From: a virus
Direction: 5' to 3' (one strand)
DNA: 21,622 nt
IMG/VR virus record: IMGVR_UViG_3300033153_000857
Location: 1-21,622 of that record
In this document: positions 1 to 5,151 of the stretch, piece after piece
How the letters are laid out: every line of letters begins with the position of its first letter
How positions within the stretch are numbered: position 1 is the stretch's first letter
The notes under the pieces: generated by a model
What the model saw: only the letters and a program-made list of their open reading frames with translations
What the model was told of the DNA's origin: nothing
Databases searched by the model: none
Program-made: the position numbers and the translations under genes

Positions 1-1
1 A

Positions 2-520
2 TCAGAAACATATTATGAATCTACAAACGGACTAAAGGTTGAAAGAGGTTATGAATCACCTTTGTTTGTAAACAACCAAAAGAAAGATGAGTGTATACTA
101 GAAGATTGTTATATTCTAGTTAGTGATGCACCTATTGAAAACCTACTTCACATAGAGAATGTTTTGAAACCTATAATCTCAGAAAACAAAAGATTACTAA
201 TTATTGCACCCACCTCAGCTAATGTAACAAATACTCTAGCTGCGAATGTAATGAAGAACGGATTAAAGCTTTGTACTATTGGACCCCCATCATTTGGTTA
301 TAAACAACACGAACTAATGCAGGACATAGCACTAAGTGTAGGTGCTACTTACTATAGTGAAAAGACAGGAGATGATTTAAGTTTGATGACGTTAGAGGAT
401 TTGGGTCACTGTGCTAAGGTGATAGTTGGTCGTGACTCAACCGTCATCATTAAAGATGATGTTATTGGAGATGGCGAAATCTATAAAAGAATTAAAGAAT
501 TAAAAGAAGCAGTGGTGTAG
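2..520 (+). CDS. groEL: GroEL-like chaperonin, apical-domain part (5' partial, ends at a frame break)
   Basis: The reading frame enters from the left edge, so the start is missing. It aligns by eye with the apical domain of GroEL (about residues 185-350 of the E. coli protein). Visible landmarks are GLKVERGYESPLFV (GroEL GMQFDRGYLSPYFI), LLIIAP, a GPPSFG stretch matching the APGFG region, MQDIA, TLEDLG and GRDSTVII. It ends at TAG 518-520 after RIKELKEAVV. The chaperonin homology then resumes at once in the -1 frame (next feature), so this is not a natural C-terminus. Full-length GroEL forms a double-ring ATP-driven folding cage with GroES, which is encoded just downstream. Either the gene is broken, or the two parts are joined by frameshifting, or the assembly has an error. 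Identification as GroEL is strong; its functional state is uncertain. Confidence 0.88.
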   Translation, partial: SETYYESTNGLKVERGYESPLFVNNQKKDECILEDCYILVSDAPIENLLHIENVLKPIISENKRLLIIAPTSANVTNTLAANVMKNGLKLCTIGPPSFGYKQHELMQDIALSVGATYYSEKTGDDLSLMTLEDLGHCAKVIVGRDSTVIIKDDVIGDGEIYKRIKELKEAVV

Positions 521-975
521 GTGTTATTTATGTTGGAGGTCAAACTGACCTAGAACAAAAAGAACTTTATGATAGGATTGATGATGCAGTATGTGCAGTA
601 CGTTCAGCTTTAGAAGAAGGTATACTTCCGGGTGGAGGTTCAGCTTTAATGCAAGAGTCTTATAATATAGGTGATGATACTGTAGCTAAACAAATTTTAG
701 CGAGAGCACTTCGTGCTCCTTTAAAACAAATATGGGAGAACGCAGGAATAAAATATGAAGGTCAATATGAGGCTTCTGTTGAAAGCAACAAAATCGGATA
801 TAATAATGGGTTCGATGTAAAAGAAGGCAAGTGGGGAGATATGTATAAGTTGGGTGTTATTGACCCGTTAAAAGTAACTAAGTCGGCATTGCAGAACGCA
901 GTGTCTGTAGCAGTAACTATTCTTTCTACCAATGCTATTATAACAATGGCTAGGACTTACGAGGATAAAAATTAA
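496..975 (+). CDS. groEL: GroEL-like chaperonin, intermediate/equatorial C-terminal part in the -1 frame
   Basis: This frame is open from 496 and carries recognisable GroEL sequence from about 508: GVGVIYVGG (GroEL GGVAVIKVGA), DRIDDAVCAVRSALEEG containing the Asp equivalent to catalytic D398, PGGGSAL (the nucleotide-contacting GGG), APLKQI, IGYNNGFDV and GVIDPLKVTKSAL, with the Asp equivalent to ATP-binding D495. It has no ATG before 649, and 649 lies inside the conserved domain, so it is the continuation of the preceding frame rather than an independent gene. The Gly-Gly-Met tail of bacterial GroEL is absent and the segment after the GGG is short. ATP-site residues are kept, which argues against long-standing decay. 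Confidence 0.85.
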   Translation, partial: RIKRSSGVGVIYVGGQTDLEQKELYDRIDDAVCAVRSALEEGILPGGGSALMQESYNIGDDTVAKQILARALRAPLKQIWENAGIKYEGQYEASVESNKIGYNNGFDVKEGKWGDMYKLGVIDPLKVTKSALQNAVSVAVTILSTNAIITMARTYEDKN

Positions 976-991
976 TTTAAAACCTAATACA

Positions 992-1153
992 ATGCCAATT
1001 TATAATCAAATATTTGAACACTATAGACAAGAACAAGAAAGAATTGAGAAAGCAATTAGATTGTTAAAAAAGAAAGGATTCTATATAAAGGACTTAAAAG
1101 AAGATAAGTACCTAACTAAAAAACAGAAATCATATAATGAAGCCAATAGGTAA
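992..1153 (+). CDS. Small charged helical protein, unknown (53 aa)
   Basis: The ATG at 992 opens a 53-residue frame (MPIYNQIFEH...) ending at TAA 1151-1153, with its last 17 bases overlapping the start of groES. The product is rich in Lys, Glu and Gln with heptad-like spacing, so it is probably mostly helical. I recognise no family. It fills the 161-base space between the two chaperonin genes. Its overlap with groES suggests coupled translation. A role with the chaperonins is possible only by position. Confidence 0.5.
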   Translation: MPIYNQIFEHYRQEQERIEKAIRLLKKKGFYIKDLKEDKYLTKKQKSYNEANR

Positions 1154-1394
1154 GTACATCTTAATAAAAGAGATTAAAGAAGAAGTAAAGACTGAATCAG
1201 GTCTATTACTTTCTGCGGAAGACACGAGTAACATTAGATATAAGAAGGGGGAAGTAATAGCACCCGGAACAGATGTAAGTGTTATTGATTCAGGTAAAAT
1301 TATATTTTACGATTCAAGAGCCGGTTATACTTTAATAATTGAAGAAGAAACTTATACAGTTATTTCTGAGAGAGATGTCGTTGTTGTCTTATAG
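1137..1394 (+). CDS. groES: GroES-like co-chaperonin (Cpn10), 85 aa
   Basis: This is the lid of the GroEL folding cage: a 10-kDa beta-barrel that binds GroEL through a mobile loop. The start MKPIGKYILIKEI matches the MNIRPLHDRVIVKR start of GroES. The mobile-loop region (about residues 16-35) includes SGLLLSA, in the place of the GGIVLTG tripeptide that contacts GroEL. After this come GEVIAPG (GEVLAVG), GKIIFYD and the closing strand ISERDVVVVL (MSESDILAIV). At 85 residues it is about ten shorter than the bacterial family, with a reduced roof loop, a trend also known in phage co-chaperonins. It follows the groEL pieces and overlaps the 53-residue gene. Its 3' end overlaps the convergent minus-strand gene by 35 bases. 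Confidence 0.9.
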   Translation: MKPIGKYILIKEIKEEVKTESGLLLSAEDTSNIRYKKGEVIAPGTDVSVIDSGKIIFYDSRAGYTLIIEEETYTVISERDVVVVL

Positions 1395-1791
1395 CTTTGT
1401 TAAGCTTTTTAATATAGTTCCTAAATACAGTGTCCATATATCCTATATTTTTTAGGAAGAGAGGATTGTTTGATTTTGATTCAGATATTTCTTCTCCTTC
1501 TAATTTTTTATATATAGATGATATAACTCTAGATGCTTTATAAGATAGTTGGTATATAGCTTTCTTCTTACCTTTTCTTTTTCTAAACACTTCTATCCAA
1601 CCTCTCTCTCTTAAACTTTCAAAACGATTCTTATCCCAACTAAGCAGTTCATTAAACTCATCGAAGTCGTCTTTACTAAAGTATTTCTCAGACTTGAGAA
1701 ACATCAACATATCTAAATCTGCAGTTGTTAAATCGTATTTTGATTTGATGTAATATCGAACAACCTTCCAATATTTCAAGTAATCAGGCAT
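1360..1791 (-). CDS. Putative winged-helix (MarR-like) DNA-binding protein
   Basis: This is a 143-residue protein and the only minus-strand gene in the window. From about residue 18 the sequence suggests a winged helix: helices in YDLTTADLDMLMFL and DEFNELLSWDKNRFESL, a recognition-type helix leading into RERGWIEVF, and a wing RKRKGKKKAIYQLS. A basic C-terminal helix ends RQQRHLSQK. The GWI-basic hairpin-YxLS pattern is typical of MarR-type folds. It starts at ATG 1791 and is divergent from the small-protein operon across a 50-base spacer holding a palindromic double promoter, so auto-regulation or a lytic switch is a reasonable guess. It converges on groES with a 35-base overlap. Regulator function is inferred from fold-like features only. 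Confidence 0.72.
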   Translation of the reverse strand: MPDYLKYWKVVRYYIKSKYDLTTADLDMLMFLKSEKYFSKDDFDEFNELLSWDKNRFESLRERGWIEVFRKRKGKKKAIYQLSYKASRVISSIYKKLEGEEISESKSNNPLFLKNIGYMDTVFRNYIKKLNKAIRQQRHLSQK

Positions 1792-1805
1792 TCAATTAAA
1801 TTTAA

Positions 1806-1824
1806 TATCTTTGTAGCAAAGATA
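1806..1824. promoter_or_regulatory. Palindromic divergent promoter (two TATCTTTG boxes back to back)
   Basis: The spacer 1792-1841 contains TATCTTT (1806-1812), a five-base centre GTAGC, and AAAGATA (1818-1824). Each strand therefore reads TATCTTTG, matching the Bacteroidetes -7 element TAnnTTTG. The plus-strand box starts 36 bases before ATG 1842. The minus-strand box (1824-1817) lies about 33 bases before ATG 1791. No clear -33 TTTG box is visible on either side. The symmetry also makes it a candidate operator for the adjacent winged-helix protein. Confidence 0.7.
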
Positions 1825-1841
1825 ATAATAAATATTCCAAT

Positions 1842-2147
1842 ATGAGTTGCGAAGGATTAACAGGACAGAAATTAAAAGACTGCCAAGCTAAAGCAAAAAT
1901 TGATAAAGCTACTGAAGAAGATAAAAAGACCAATGCTGAAAAAGCAAAGGAAAGAGCAGAGAAATTAAAAAAGGCTACTACTGATTTAAGTACATTTAAA
2001 AAGAAAGATGTAGTTAAATGGGAAAAGAAACCAAATGGAGAAAGAAGAACTTCAAGCGGTAGCAAGTTAGCTTTTGGTGGAACCGGTCTCGGTAAATCAA
2101 GAACTCGTATTGCAAGAAAGAAAAAAGGTAGAAGCTATAGAGCATAA
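1842..2147 (+). CDS. Small basic protein, unknown (101 aa)
   Basis: This is the first gene of the rightward small-protein operon, preceded by the divergent promoter. The N-terminus has two Cys (MSCEGLTGQKLKDCQ). A long Lys/Glu/Ala-rich helix follows to about residue 50, then a strongly basic C-terminal tail (RIARKKKGRSYRA). No family is recognised. The charge and position suggest a nucleic-acid-binding or virion-internal protein, but that is inference. The stop TAA overlaps the next ATG (TAATG), which implies translational coupling. Confidence 0.72.
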   Translation: MSCEGLTGQKLKDCQAKAKIDKATEEDKKTNAEKAKERAEKLKKATTDLSTFKKKDVVKWEKKPNGERRTSSGSKLAFGGTGLGKSRTRIARKKKGRSYRA

Positions 2148-2275
2148 TGAAAAACTTAAAACCATACTTTACGGCAGCAAACAAAGTTATGAAAGGTAAG
2201 CCTGAAAAATTTGGATTACCATCTAATAAGCAAATTGCAAATAGTGTATATGTTAAATGTGGAAATAAAAAGTAA
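2147..2275 (+). CDS. Small basic protein, unknown (42 aa)
   Basis: This 42-residue frame (MKNLKPYFTAANKVMKGKPE...) starts inside the previous stop codon (TAATG at 2145-2149) and ends at TAA 2273-2275, which overlaps the next ATG in the same way. It is basic, with one Cys near the end (KCGNKK). No family is recognised. The exact stop-start chaining on both sides is the main support that it is real. Confidence 0.6.
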   Translation: MKNLKPYFTAANKVMKGKPEKFGLPSNKQIANSVYVKCGNKK

Positions 2276-2397
2276 TGGCTAGGAAAGCTAACGTATCTAC
2301 ATATACTAAGACTAAAAGAAAATCTCATTCTCATAATAAGAATGCTAGTAAAGGTCAAGTTAAGTATAAGAAAAAATATAGAGGACAAGGAAGGTAA
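2275..2397 (+). CDS. Very basic 40-aa protein, unknown
   Basis: The frame starts in the TAATG overlap at 2273-2277 and ends in another at 2395-2399. The 40 residues (MARKANVSTYTKTKRK...) are dominated by Lys, Arg, His, Ser and Tyr, and the C-terminus is KKKYRGQGR. It resembles a nucleic-acid-binding tail more than a folded enzyme. Support comes from exact coupling to genes on both sides and from composition like its neighbours. Confidence 0.57.
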   Translation: MARKANVSTYTKTKRKSHSHNKNASKGQVKYKKKYRGQGR

Positions 2398-2762
2398 TGC
2401 CAAAAGATGCGTGTTATAGAAAAGTAATGAAAAGCTACGGCAAGTGGTCGGCTAGAGCAGCACAGGCTACTGCAAAGTGTAGAAAGAAGAAAGGCAAAGT
2501 AAAAAAATCTAAAGCCGGTTCTAACCTCAAAAGATGGGGAAAGGAAAAGTGGGTAGATACTAGAACAGGTAAACCTTGTGGCACGGGAGGTAGAAGCGAA
2601 TACTGCAGACCATCTAAAAGAGTGTCTTCAAAGACACCGGTAACAAAATCGGAAATGTCAAGAGGTACTTTAAAAAAGAAACAAGCTGAAAAAGCTAGGA
2701 TAGGTAAGCAAGGTGCAGGTGGAAAAAAAGTTTCTGCTCTTAGACGAAGAAGAAGAAAGTAG
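2397..2762 (+). CDS. DUF5872-like basic protein (121 aa)
   Basis: The N-terminus MPKDACYRKVMKSYGKWSAR is followed by AAQATAKCRKKKG, a pattern I associate with many short phage proteins. A middle segment (about residues 42-80) reads LKRWGKEKWVDTRTGKPCG and then EYCRPSKRVSSKTPVT. This resembles the DUF5872 type found in phages and large DNA viruses: a W-rich start, paired Cys and a CRPSKRV motif. The C-terminus is RRRRRK. Four Cys could bind metal. Function is unknown. The family assignment is from memory and should be confirmed by a profile search. The gene is coupled at both ends (TAATG before, TAGTG after). Confidence 0.82.
   Translation: MPKDACYRKVMKSYGKWSARAAQATAKCRKKKGKVKKSKAGSNLKRWGKEKWVDTRTGKPCGTGGRSEYCRPSKRVSSKTPVTKSEMSRGTLKKKQAEKARIGKQGAGGKKVSALRRRRRK
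2621..2637. repeat. 17-base exact repeat, copy 1 (hairpin AGTGTCTTCAAAGACAC)
   Basis: This lies inside the DUF5872-like gene. The same 17 bases recur at 14482-14498 in the large terminase gene. The core pairs GTGTCTT with AAGACAC. The two copies are read in different codon frames (VSSKT here, CLQRH there), so shared protein sequence does not explain the identity. Confidence 0.7.
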
Positions 2763-3055
2763 TGGAAAATAGTTTACTCATAGCACTTCTGTCTGCTTTC
2801 GGTGTAAAAGAGATTTGGTCAATTATAAAAAAGAAGATGGACCAAAATGAAAGAGAGGGTGATAAGCTTGACCAATTATCCTTAAAGGTAATTGATGAGT
2901 TAAAAAATAAAATCGAAGATTTAGAATCTAAGATTGATGAATTAATTTTAGAGAATACTGATTTAAAAATAAAAGTTGCTCGTATGGAAGAAAGACTTCT
3001 TAAAGATGTAACTAAGAGAACTAGAAAAAAAAGGAATGCTAAACCGAACTCATAA
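2762..3055 (+). CDS. N-terminally membrane-anchored coiled-coil protein (97 aa)
   Basis: It starts with GTG at 2762, using the last base of the previous TAG. A hydrophobic segment at about residues 4-22 (LLIALLSAFGVKEIWSII) looks like a membrane anchor. A charged heptad-repeat region follows (about 35-82, with LESKIDELILENTDLKIKV), then a basic tail. One N-terminal anchor plus a coiled coil is the shape of an inner-membrane spanin or another lysis accessory protein, but no specific family is recognised. It could also be a structural coiled coil. Confidence 0.68.
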   Translation: MENSLLIALLSAFGVKEIWSIIKKKMDQNEREGDKLDQLSLKVIDELKNKIEDLESKIDELILENTDLKIKVARMEERLLKDVTKRTRKKRNAKPNS

Positions 3056-3179
3056 ATGGTTTGTTGAACAATACAACAGAAACAGACTGCCTAATGATTG
3101 GATAGCATCATATAAAGAACTTAAGGAAATAAGGAATGAACAAAGAAAAATTAAAAGAGGAAATACTAGCAAAAATTGA
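3036..3179 (+). CDS. Possible small overlapping ORF (47 aa)
   Basis: The ATG at 3036 has a good A-rich/AAGGA ribosome-binding region just before it. The frame (MLNRTHKWFVEQYNRNRLP...) ends at TGA 3177-3179. It overlaps the previous gene by 20 bases and the next by 44. Without it, an 80-base gap would lie between those two genes. The Trp-, Arg- and Tyr-rich sequence is plausible protein, but no family is recognised. Confidence 0.42.
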   Translation: MLNRTHKWFVEQYNRNRLPNDWIASYKELKEIRNEQRKIKRGNTSKN

Positions 3180-3543
3180 GATTGATAAAATACACGCAGA
3201 GTCAACTGCAAAAGAAATAGCTTCTAAACACTTAGGTAAGAATGCTATTAACTATATAACTATATTAGTTGTAATAGGTGTTATAAGTTCTCAGTTTTTA
3301 GAAGGTGGTGCACTTACTGCAGTTATAGGTCTTGTATCAACTGCAGCTATGGCTCTTATAGGTATTCTACAACATATAGTTGGAGCAAAAGAAAAAGAAG
3401 AAAAACCTGAGTTAGAAATAATTAAAAGTTTAATTAAAGAGTTATCTGACAAAGAAGATGACCCAATGCAGGTTGATGTAACCGATACAGATGTTATAGT
3501 TACAAAAGGAGAAAGTAAAGTAACCGCAAGTAAAAAGAAATAA
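3136..3543 (+). CDS. Two-TM membrane protein, holin candidate (135 aa)
   Basis: An amphipathic, charged N-terminal segment is followed by two hydrophobic stretches at about residues 37-54 (NAINYITILVVIGVISS) and 59-83 (ALTAVIGLVSTAAMALIGIL). The C-terminal half is acidic and then Lys-rich (TASKKK). Two TM segments joined by a short turn, in a phage late region, fit a class II holin. A virion or ejection-related membrane protein is equally possible. AAGGAATAAGGA precedes the ATG. The stop overlaps the next start (TAATG at 3541-3545). Confidence 0.72.
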   Translation: MNKEKLKEEILAKIEIDKIHAESTAKEIASKHLGKNAINYITILVVIGVISSQFLEGGALTAVIGLVSTAAMALIGILQHIVGAKEKEEKPELEIIKSLIKELSDKEDDPMQVDVTDTDVIVTKGESKVTASKKK

Positions 3544-3836
3544 TGGCAGTGAGTAAAAAAAATATGAAGTGTAACTCGGTAAGACCAAGCACACGACCCG
3601 GTAAAAAGAAAATGGTTAAGGCTTGTGAAAACGGAAAAGAAAAGCTAATTCATTTCGGTGCAAAGGGTTATGGTCATAATTATTCTTCTGCTGCAAGAAA
3701 GTCTTTTAAGGCTAGACATAAGTGCGGAACTGCAAAATCTAAACTAACCGCTAGGTATTGGAGTTGTAAAAAACTATGGGCAGGTAAGGGTGGTTCTACA
3801 AAATCCTCACCAAAAAATAGACAAGGAAAATATTAG
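3543..3836 (+). CDS. Basic Cys/His-containing protein of the IHFGAKGY type (97 aa)
   Basis: The central motif KLIHFGAKGYGHNYSSAARK followed by SFKARHKCGTAKSKLTARYW is one I recognise from small proteins of phages and large DNA viruses, probably related to DUF5754. The first 25 residues are basic (VRPSTRPGKKKMVKAC), and four Cys plus several His could bind metal or nucleic acid. Function is not established. It is coupled to the preceding membrane-protein gene by TAATG and is the last gene before the promoter at 3837. Confidence 0.8.
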   Translation: MAVSKKNMKCNSVRPSTRPGKKKMVKACENGKEKLIHFGAKGYGHNYSSAARKSFKARHKCGTAKSKLTARYWSCKKLWAGKGGSTKSSPKNRQGKY

Positions 3837-3844
3837 TATATTTG
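3837..3844 (+). promoter_or_regulatory. Bacteroidetes-type -7 element TATATTTG
   Basis: TATATTTGTAG begins right after the stop at 3834-3836 and 28 bases before ATG 3865. It matches TAnnTTTG and resembles the other four spacer elements in the window. No clear -33 box is seen. Confidence 0.55.
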
Positions 3845-3864
3845 TAGAATAAAAATATTTAAAA

Positions 3865-4065
3865 ATGAAACAAGGATATAATTCAAGACTCGATGAGTCT
3901 TTAGGAGCAAGAAACGGAAAGAAGTCTCAATCACTAAAATCTCGTAGAAACGAATCTAAAGGGATGGAGAAAGCTTCAGGTAAAAGAGCATACTCAGGAA
4001 ACAAGTCTTCTGCACAAGGATGTTACCATAACAACAATCTTAAAGTTGTAAAACATAACTTTTAA
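3865..4065 (+). CDS. Small basic protein, unknown (66 aa)
   Basis: The 66-residue product (MKQGYNSRLDESLGARNGKK...) is rich in Lys, Ser, Arg and Asn, with little hydrophobic core. The RLDESLGARNG start and the SLKSRRNESKGMEKASGKRA stretch are of a kind I have seen in short phage proteins with no known role. It has its own -7 promoter element upstream and heads the next group of small genes. Confidence 0.68.
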   Translation: MKQGYNSRLDESLGARNGKKSQSLKSRRNESKGMEKASGKRAYSGNKSSAQGCYHNNNLKVVKHNF

Positions 4066-4066
4066 G

Positions 4067-4216
4067 ATGGGTAAGTTATTGGTAAGGTTAGGAATGTGGA
4101 TGCAAAAGGTTTGGTGTAAGCTTTGTTGTAAATGGAATTGGTTAATTTCAAAATTAATCATTGACGTAAACGAATGTCCTGTCGCACAATGTATGTGTAA
4201 AAAAGAATCAAAATGA
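4067..4216 (+). CDS. Cys/Trp-rich 49-aa protein, unknown
   Basis: The ATG at 4067 begins one base after the previous stop. The frame ends at TGA 4214-4216, overlapping the next ATG (ATGA). The 49 residues contain six Cys in two clusters (CKLCC and CPVAQCMC) and four Trp. This could be a zinc-binding knuckle or a short membrane-associated peptide. No family is recognised. The tight packing between two better-supported genes favours its being real. Confidence 0.52.
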   Translation: MGKLLVRLGMWMQKVWCKLCCKWNWLISKLIIDVNECPVAQCMCKKESK

Positions 4217-4368
4217 AATCAAAAGGTTTAGGAGATACAATAGAGAAAATAACAACTGCAACCGGAATCAAAAAAATTGTTGATGCAGGAGCAAAAGCAT
4301 TAAATAAAGACTGTGGGTGTGGAAAAAGGAAAAGAATGTTGAATGACAAATTTCCTTATAAAAAATAA
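4213..4368 (+). CDS. Conserved small phage protein with DCGCGKRK motif (51 aa)
   Basis: The frame (MKSKGLGDTIEKITTATGIK...) starts in an ATGA overlap and ends at TAA 4366-4368. The pattern GLGDTIEKITTATGIKKIVD, then DCGCGKRK and a final KFPYKK, is one I recognise from many phages of Bacteroidetes, where it is an uncharacterised short protein near structural genes. The CxC pair and basic patch could hold a metal. Function is unknown, but existence as a gene is well supported by that recall and by the spacing. Confidence 0.72.
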   Translation: MKSKGLGDTIEKITTATGIKKIVDAGAKALNKDCGCGKRKRMLNDKFPYKK

Positions 4369-4373
4369 TAGAT

Positions 4374-4865
4374 ATGAGTTATCAAAAATTACAAGGATAT
4401 ATTGCAGTGGGAGTAATTCCATCGAACAATGCTAATGTTCCATTTCCCGGAGATACAGTCGAAGGTACAACTACCGCAGTAGCGACTGATAAGCTAATTG
4501 ACCAAGGAGGAGTTAGCTTTGTAAAAACAAAAGTAGCCACAGGAGATATAGTATATAATAAAACTCTAGGAAGTGCTGCAACAGTTTTACAAGTAGCAGA
4601 TGACACAACTCTTCTTTTAAATAGTGATATTATGTTAGGGGTTGGGGATGAGTATATTATTTATCCTGCCGGTCAAGATAGTGGAGCATCTGATGCTAAC
4701 AATGGTTGTGTATTATATGTAGGTGTTTCAGGAAACCTAACTGTTACAACAATTGGAGGAAGTAAAGTTACTTTATCAAATATGCCTGTAGGATTTGTAC
4801 CCGTTCAAGTAAAAAAGATATGGTCGACAGGTACGGATGCAAAAGAAATTATAGCACTTTGGTAA
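4374..4865 (+). CDS. Virion structural protein, spike-base/decoration type (163 aa)
   Basis: The sequence is beta-rich and Gly/Thr/Val-rich with no TM segment. The C-terminal part GCVLYVGVSGNLTVTTIGG, then SNMPVGFVPVQVKKIWSTGT and a final EIIALW, has the layout of small phage spike-base or head-decoration proteins: a cysteine-preceded strand, a valine/threonine strand, a PVQV strand and an IIALW end. It probably forms part of the particle surface or adhesion baseplate. It sits immediately upstream of the lysis cassette. The structural role is inferred from the pattern; the exact position in the virion is unknown. Confidence 0.7.
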   Translation: MSYQKLQGYIAVGVIPSNNANVPFPGDTVEGTTTAVATDKLIDQGGVSFVKTKVATGDIVYNKTLGSAATVLQVADDTTLLLNSDIMLGVGDEYIIYPAGQDSGASDANNGCVLYVGVSGNLTVTTIGGSKVTLSNMPVGFVPVQVKKIWSTGTDAKEIIALW

Positions 4866-4986
4866 TATGCAGACATTAGGAATAGCTATATCAATAAGAA
4901 TATGAAAGCATTTTGGACACAAACATCTACAATGGGAGATGACGTAACGATAATGTATAACTACATTAGTAATGATAAATAATTGG
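4866..4986 (+). other. 121-base interval with only micro-ORFs
   Basis: Two chained tiny frames lie here: 4867-4905 (12 aa, MQTLGIAISIRI) and 4902-4982 (26 aa, MKAFWTQTSTMG...), joined by ATGA. The first resembles the start of a longer structural protein that has been cut short. Neither can be claimed as a gene. No promoter or clear hairpin is visible in this stretch. Confidence 0.3.
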
Positions 4987-5151
4987 ATGGGTGACATTAA
5001 AATGTACTTATTAAATATAAGTACCCTTGCGATTTCGATGTCGCATATAGATATGATATTAAAGATTACTTTGTTAGTCTTATCAGTAGGATATACGGCT
5101 CAAAGGTGGTACTTGCTTAACAAGGAGTCTAAAAAGAAAAATGAAGATTGA
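4987..5151 (+). CDS. One-TM small protein before the amidase, holin/antiholin candidate (54 aa)
   Basis: ATG 4987 starts MGDIKMYLLNISTLAISMSH. A single hydrophobic segment follows at about residues 22-37 (DMILKITLLVLSVGY), then a basic tail (KESKKKNED). It overlaps the amidase start by 11 bases, the usual place for a holin or lysis regulator. A second in-frame ATG at 5002 (Met6) is followed directly by an 8-bp hairpin, which could allow two start sites. Short proteins of this type recur beside phage amidases; membrane location is clear, the lysis role is inferred. Confidence 0.68.
   Translation: MGDIKMYLLNISTLAISMSHIDMILKITLLVLSVGYTAQRWYLLNKESKKKNED
5004..5024 (+). promoter_or_regulatory. 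RNA hairpin, 8-bp perfect stem, just after the second start codon
   Basis: GTACTTAT (5004-5011), loop TAAAT, ATAAGTAC (5017-5024). It begins within the codon after the internal ATG 5002 of the small one-TM gene. It could affect the choice of start or the translation rate. It has no U-tract, so it is not a typical terminator. Confidence 0.45.

Noticed and set aside
518-520. Stop-codon readthrough or recoded TAG in groEL
   Set aside because: Reading on in the same frame gives non-GroEL sequence and another TAG within about 30 bases; other genes use TAG as a normal stop.
1802-2403. Minus-strand frames opposite the small basic genes (1802-2065, 2014-2403)
   Set aside because: Hydrophobic Phe/Leu/Ser-rich translations typical of the complement of Lys/Glu-rich genes; the plus-strand frames are chained by exact stop-start overlaps and have a promoter.
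4158-4997. Minus-strand frames at 4158-4349, 4382-4606 and 4776-4997
   Set aside because: They lie opposite better-supported plus-strand genes and have no recognisable motifs or spacing to neighbours.
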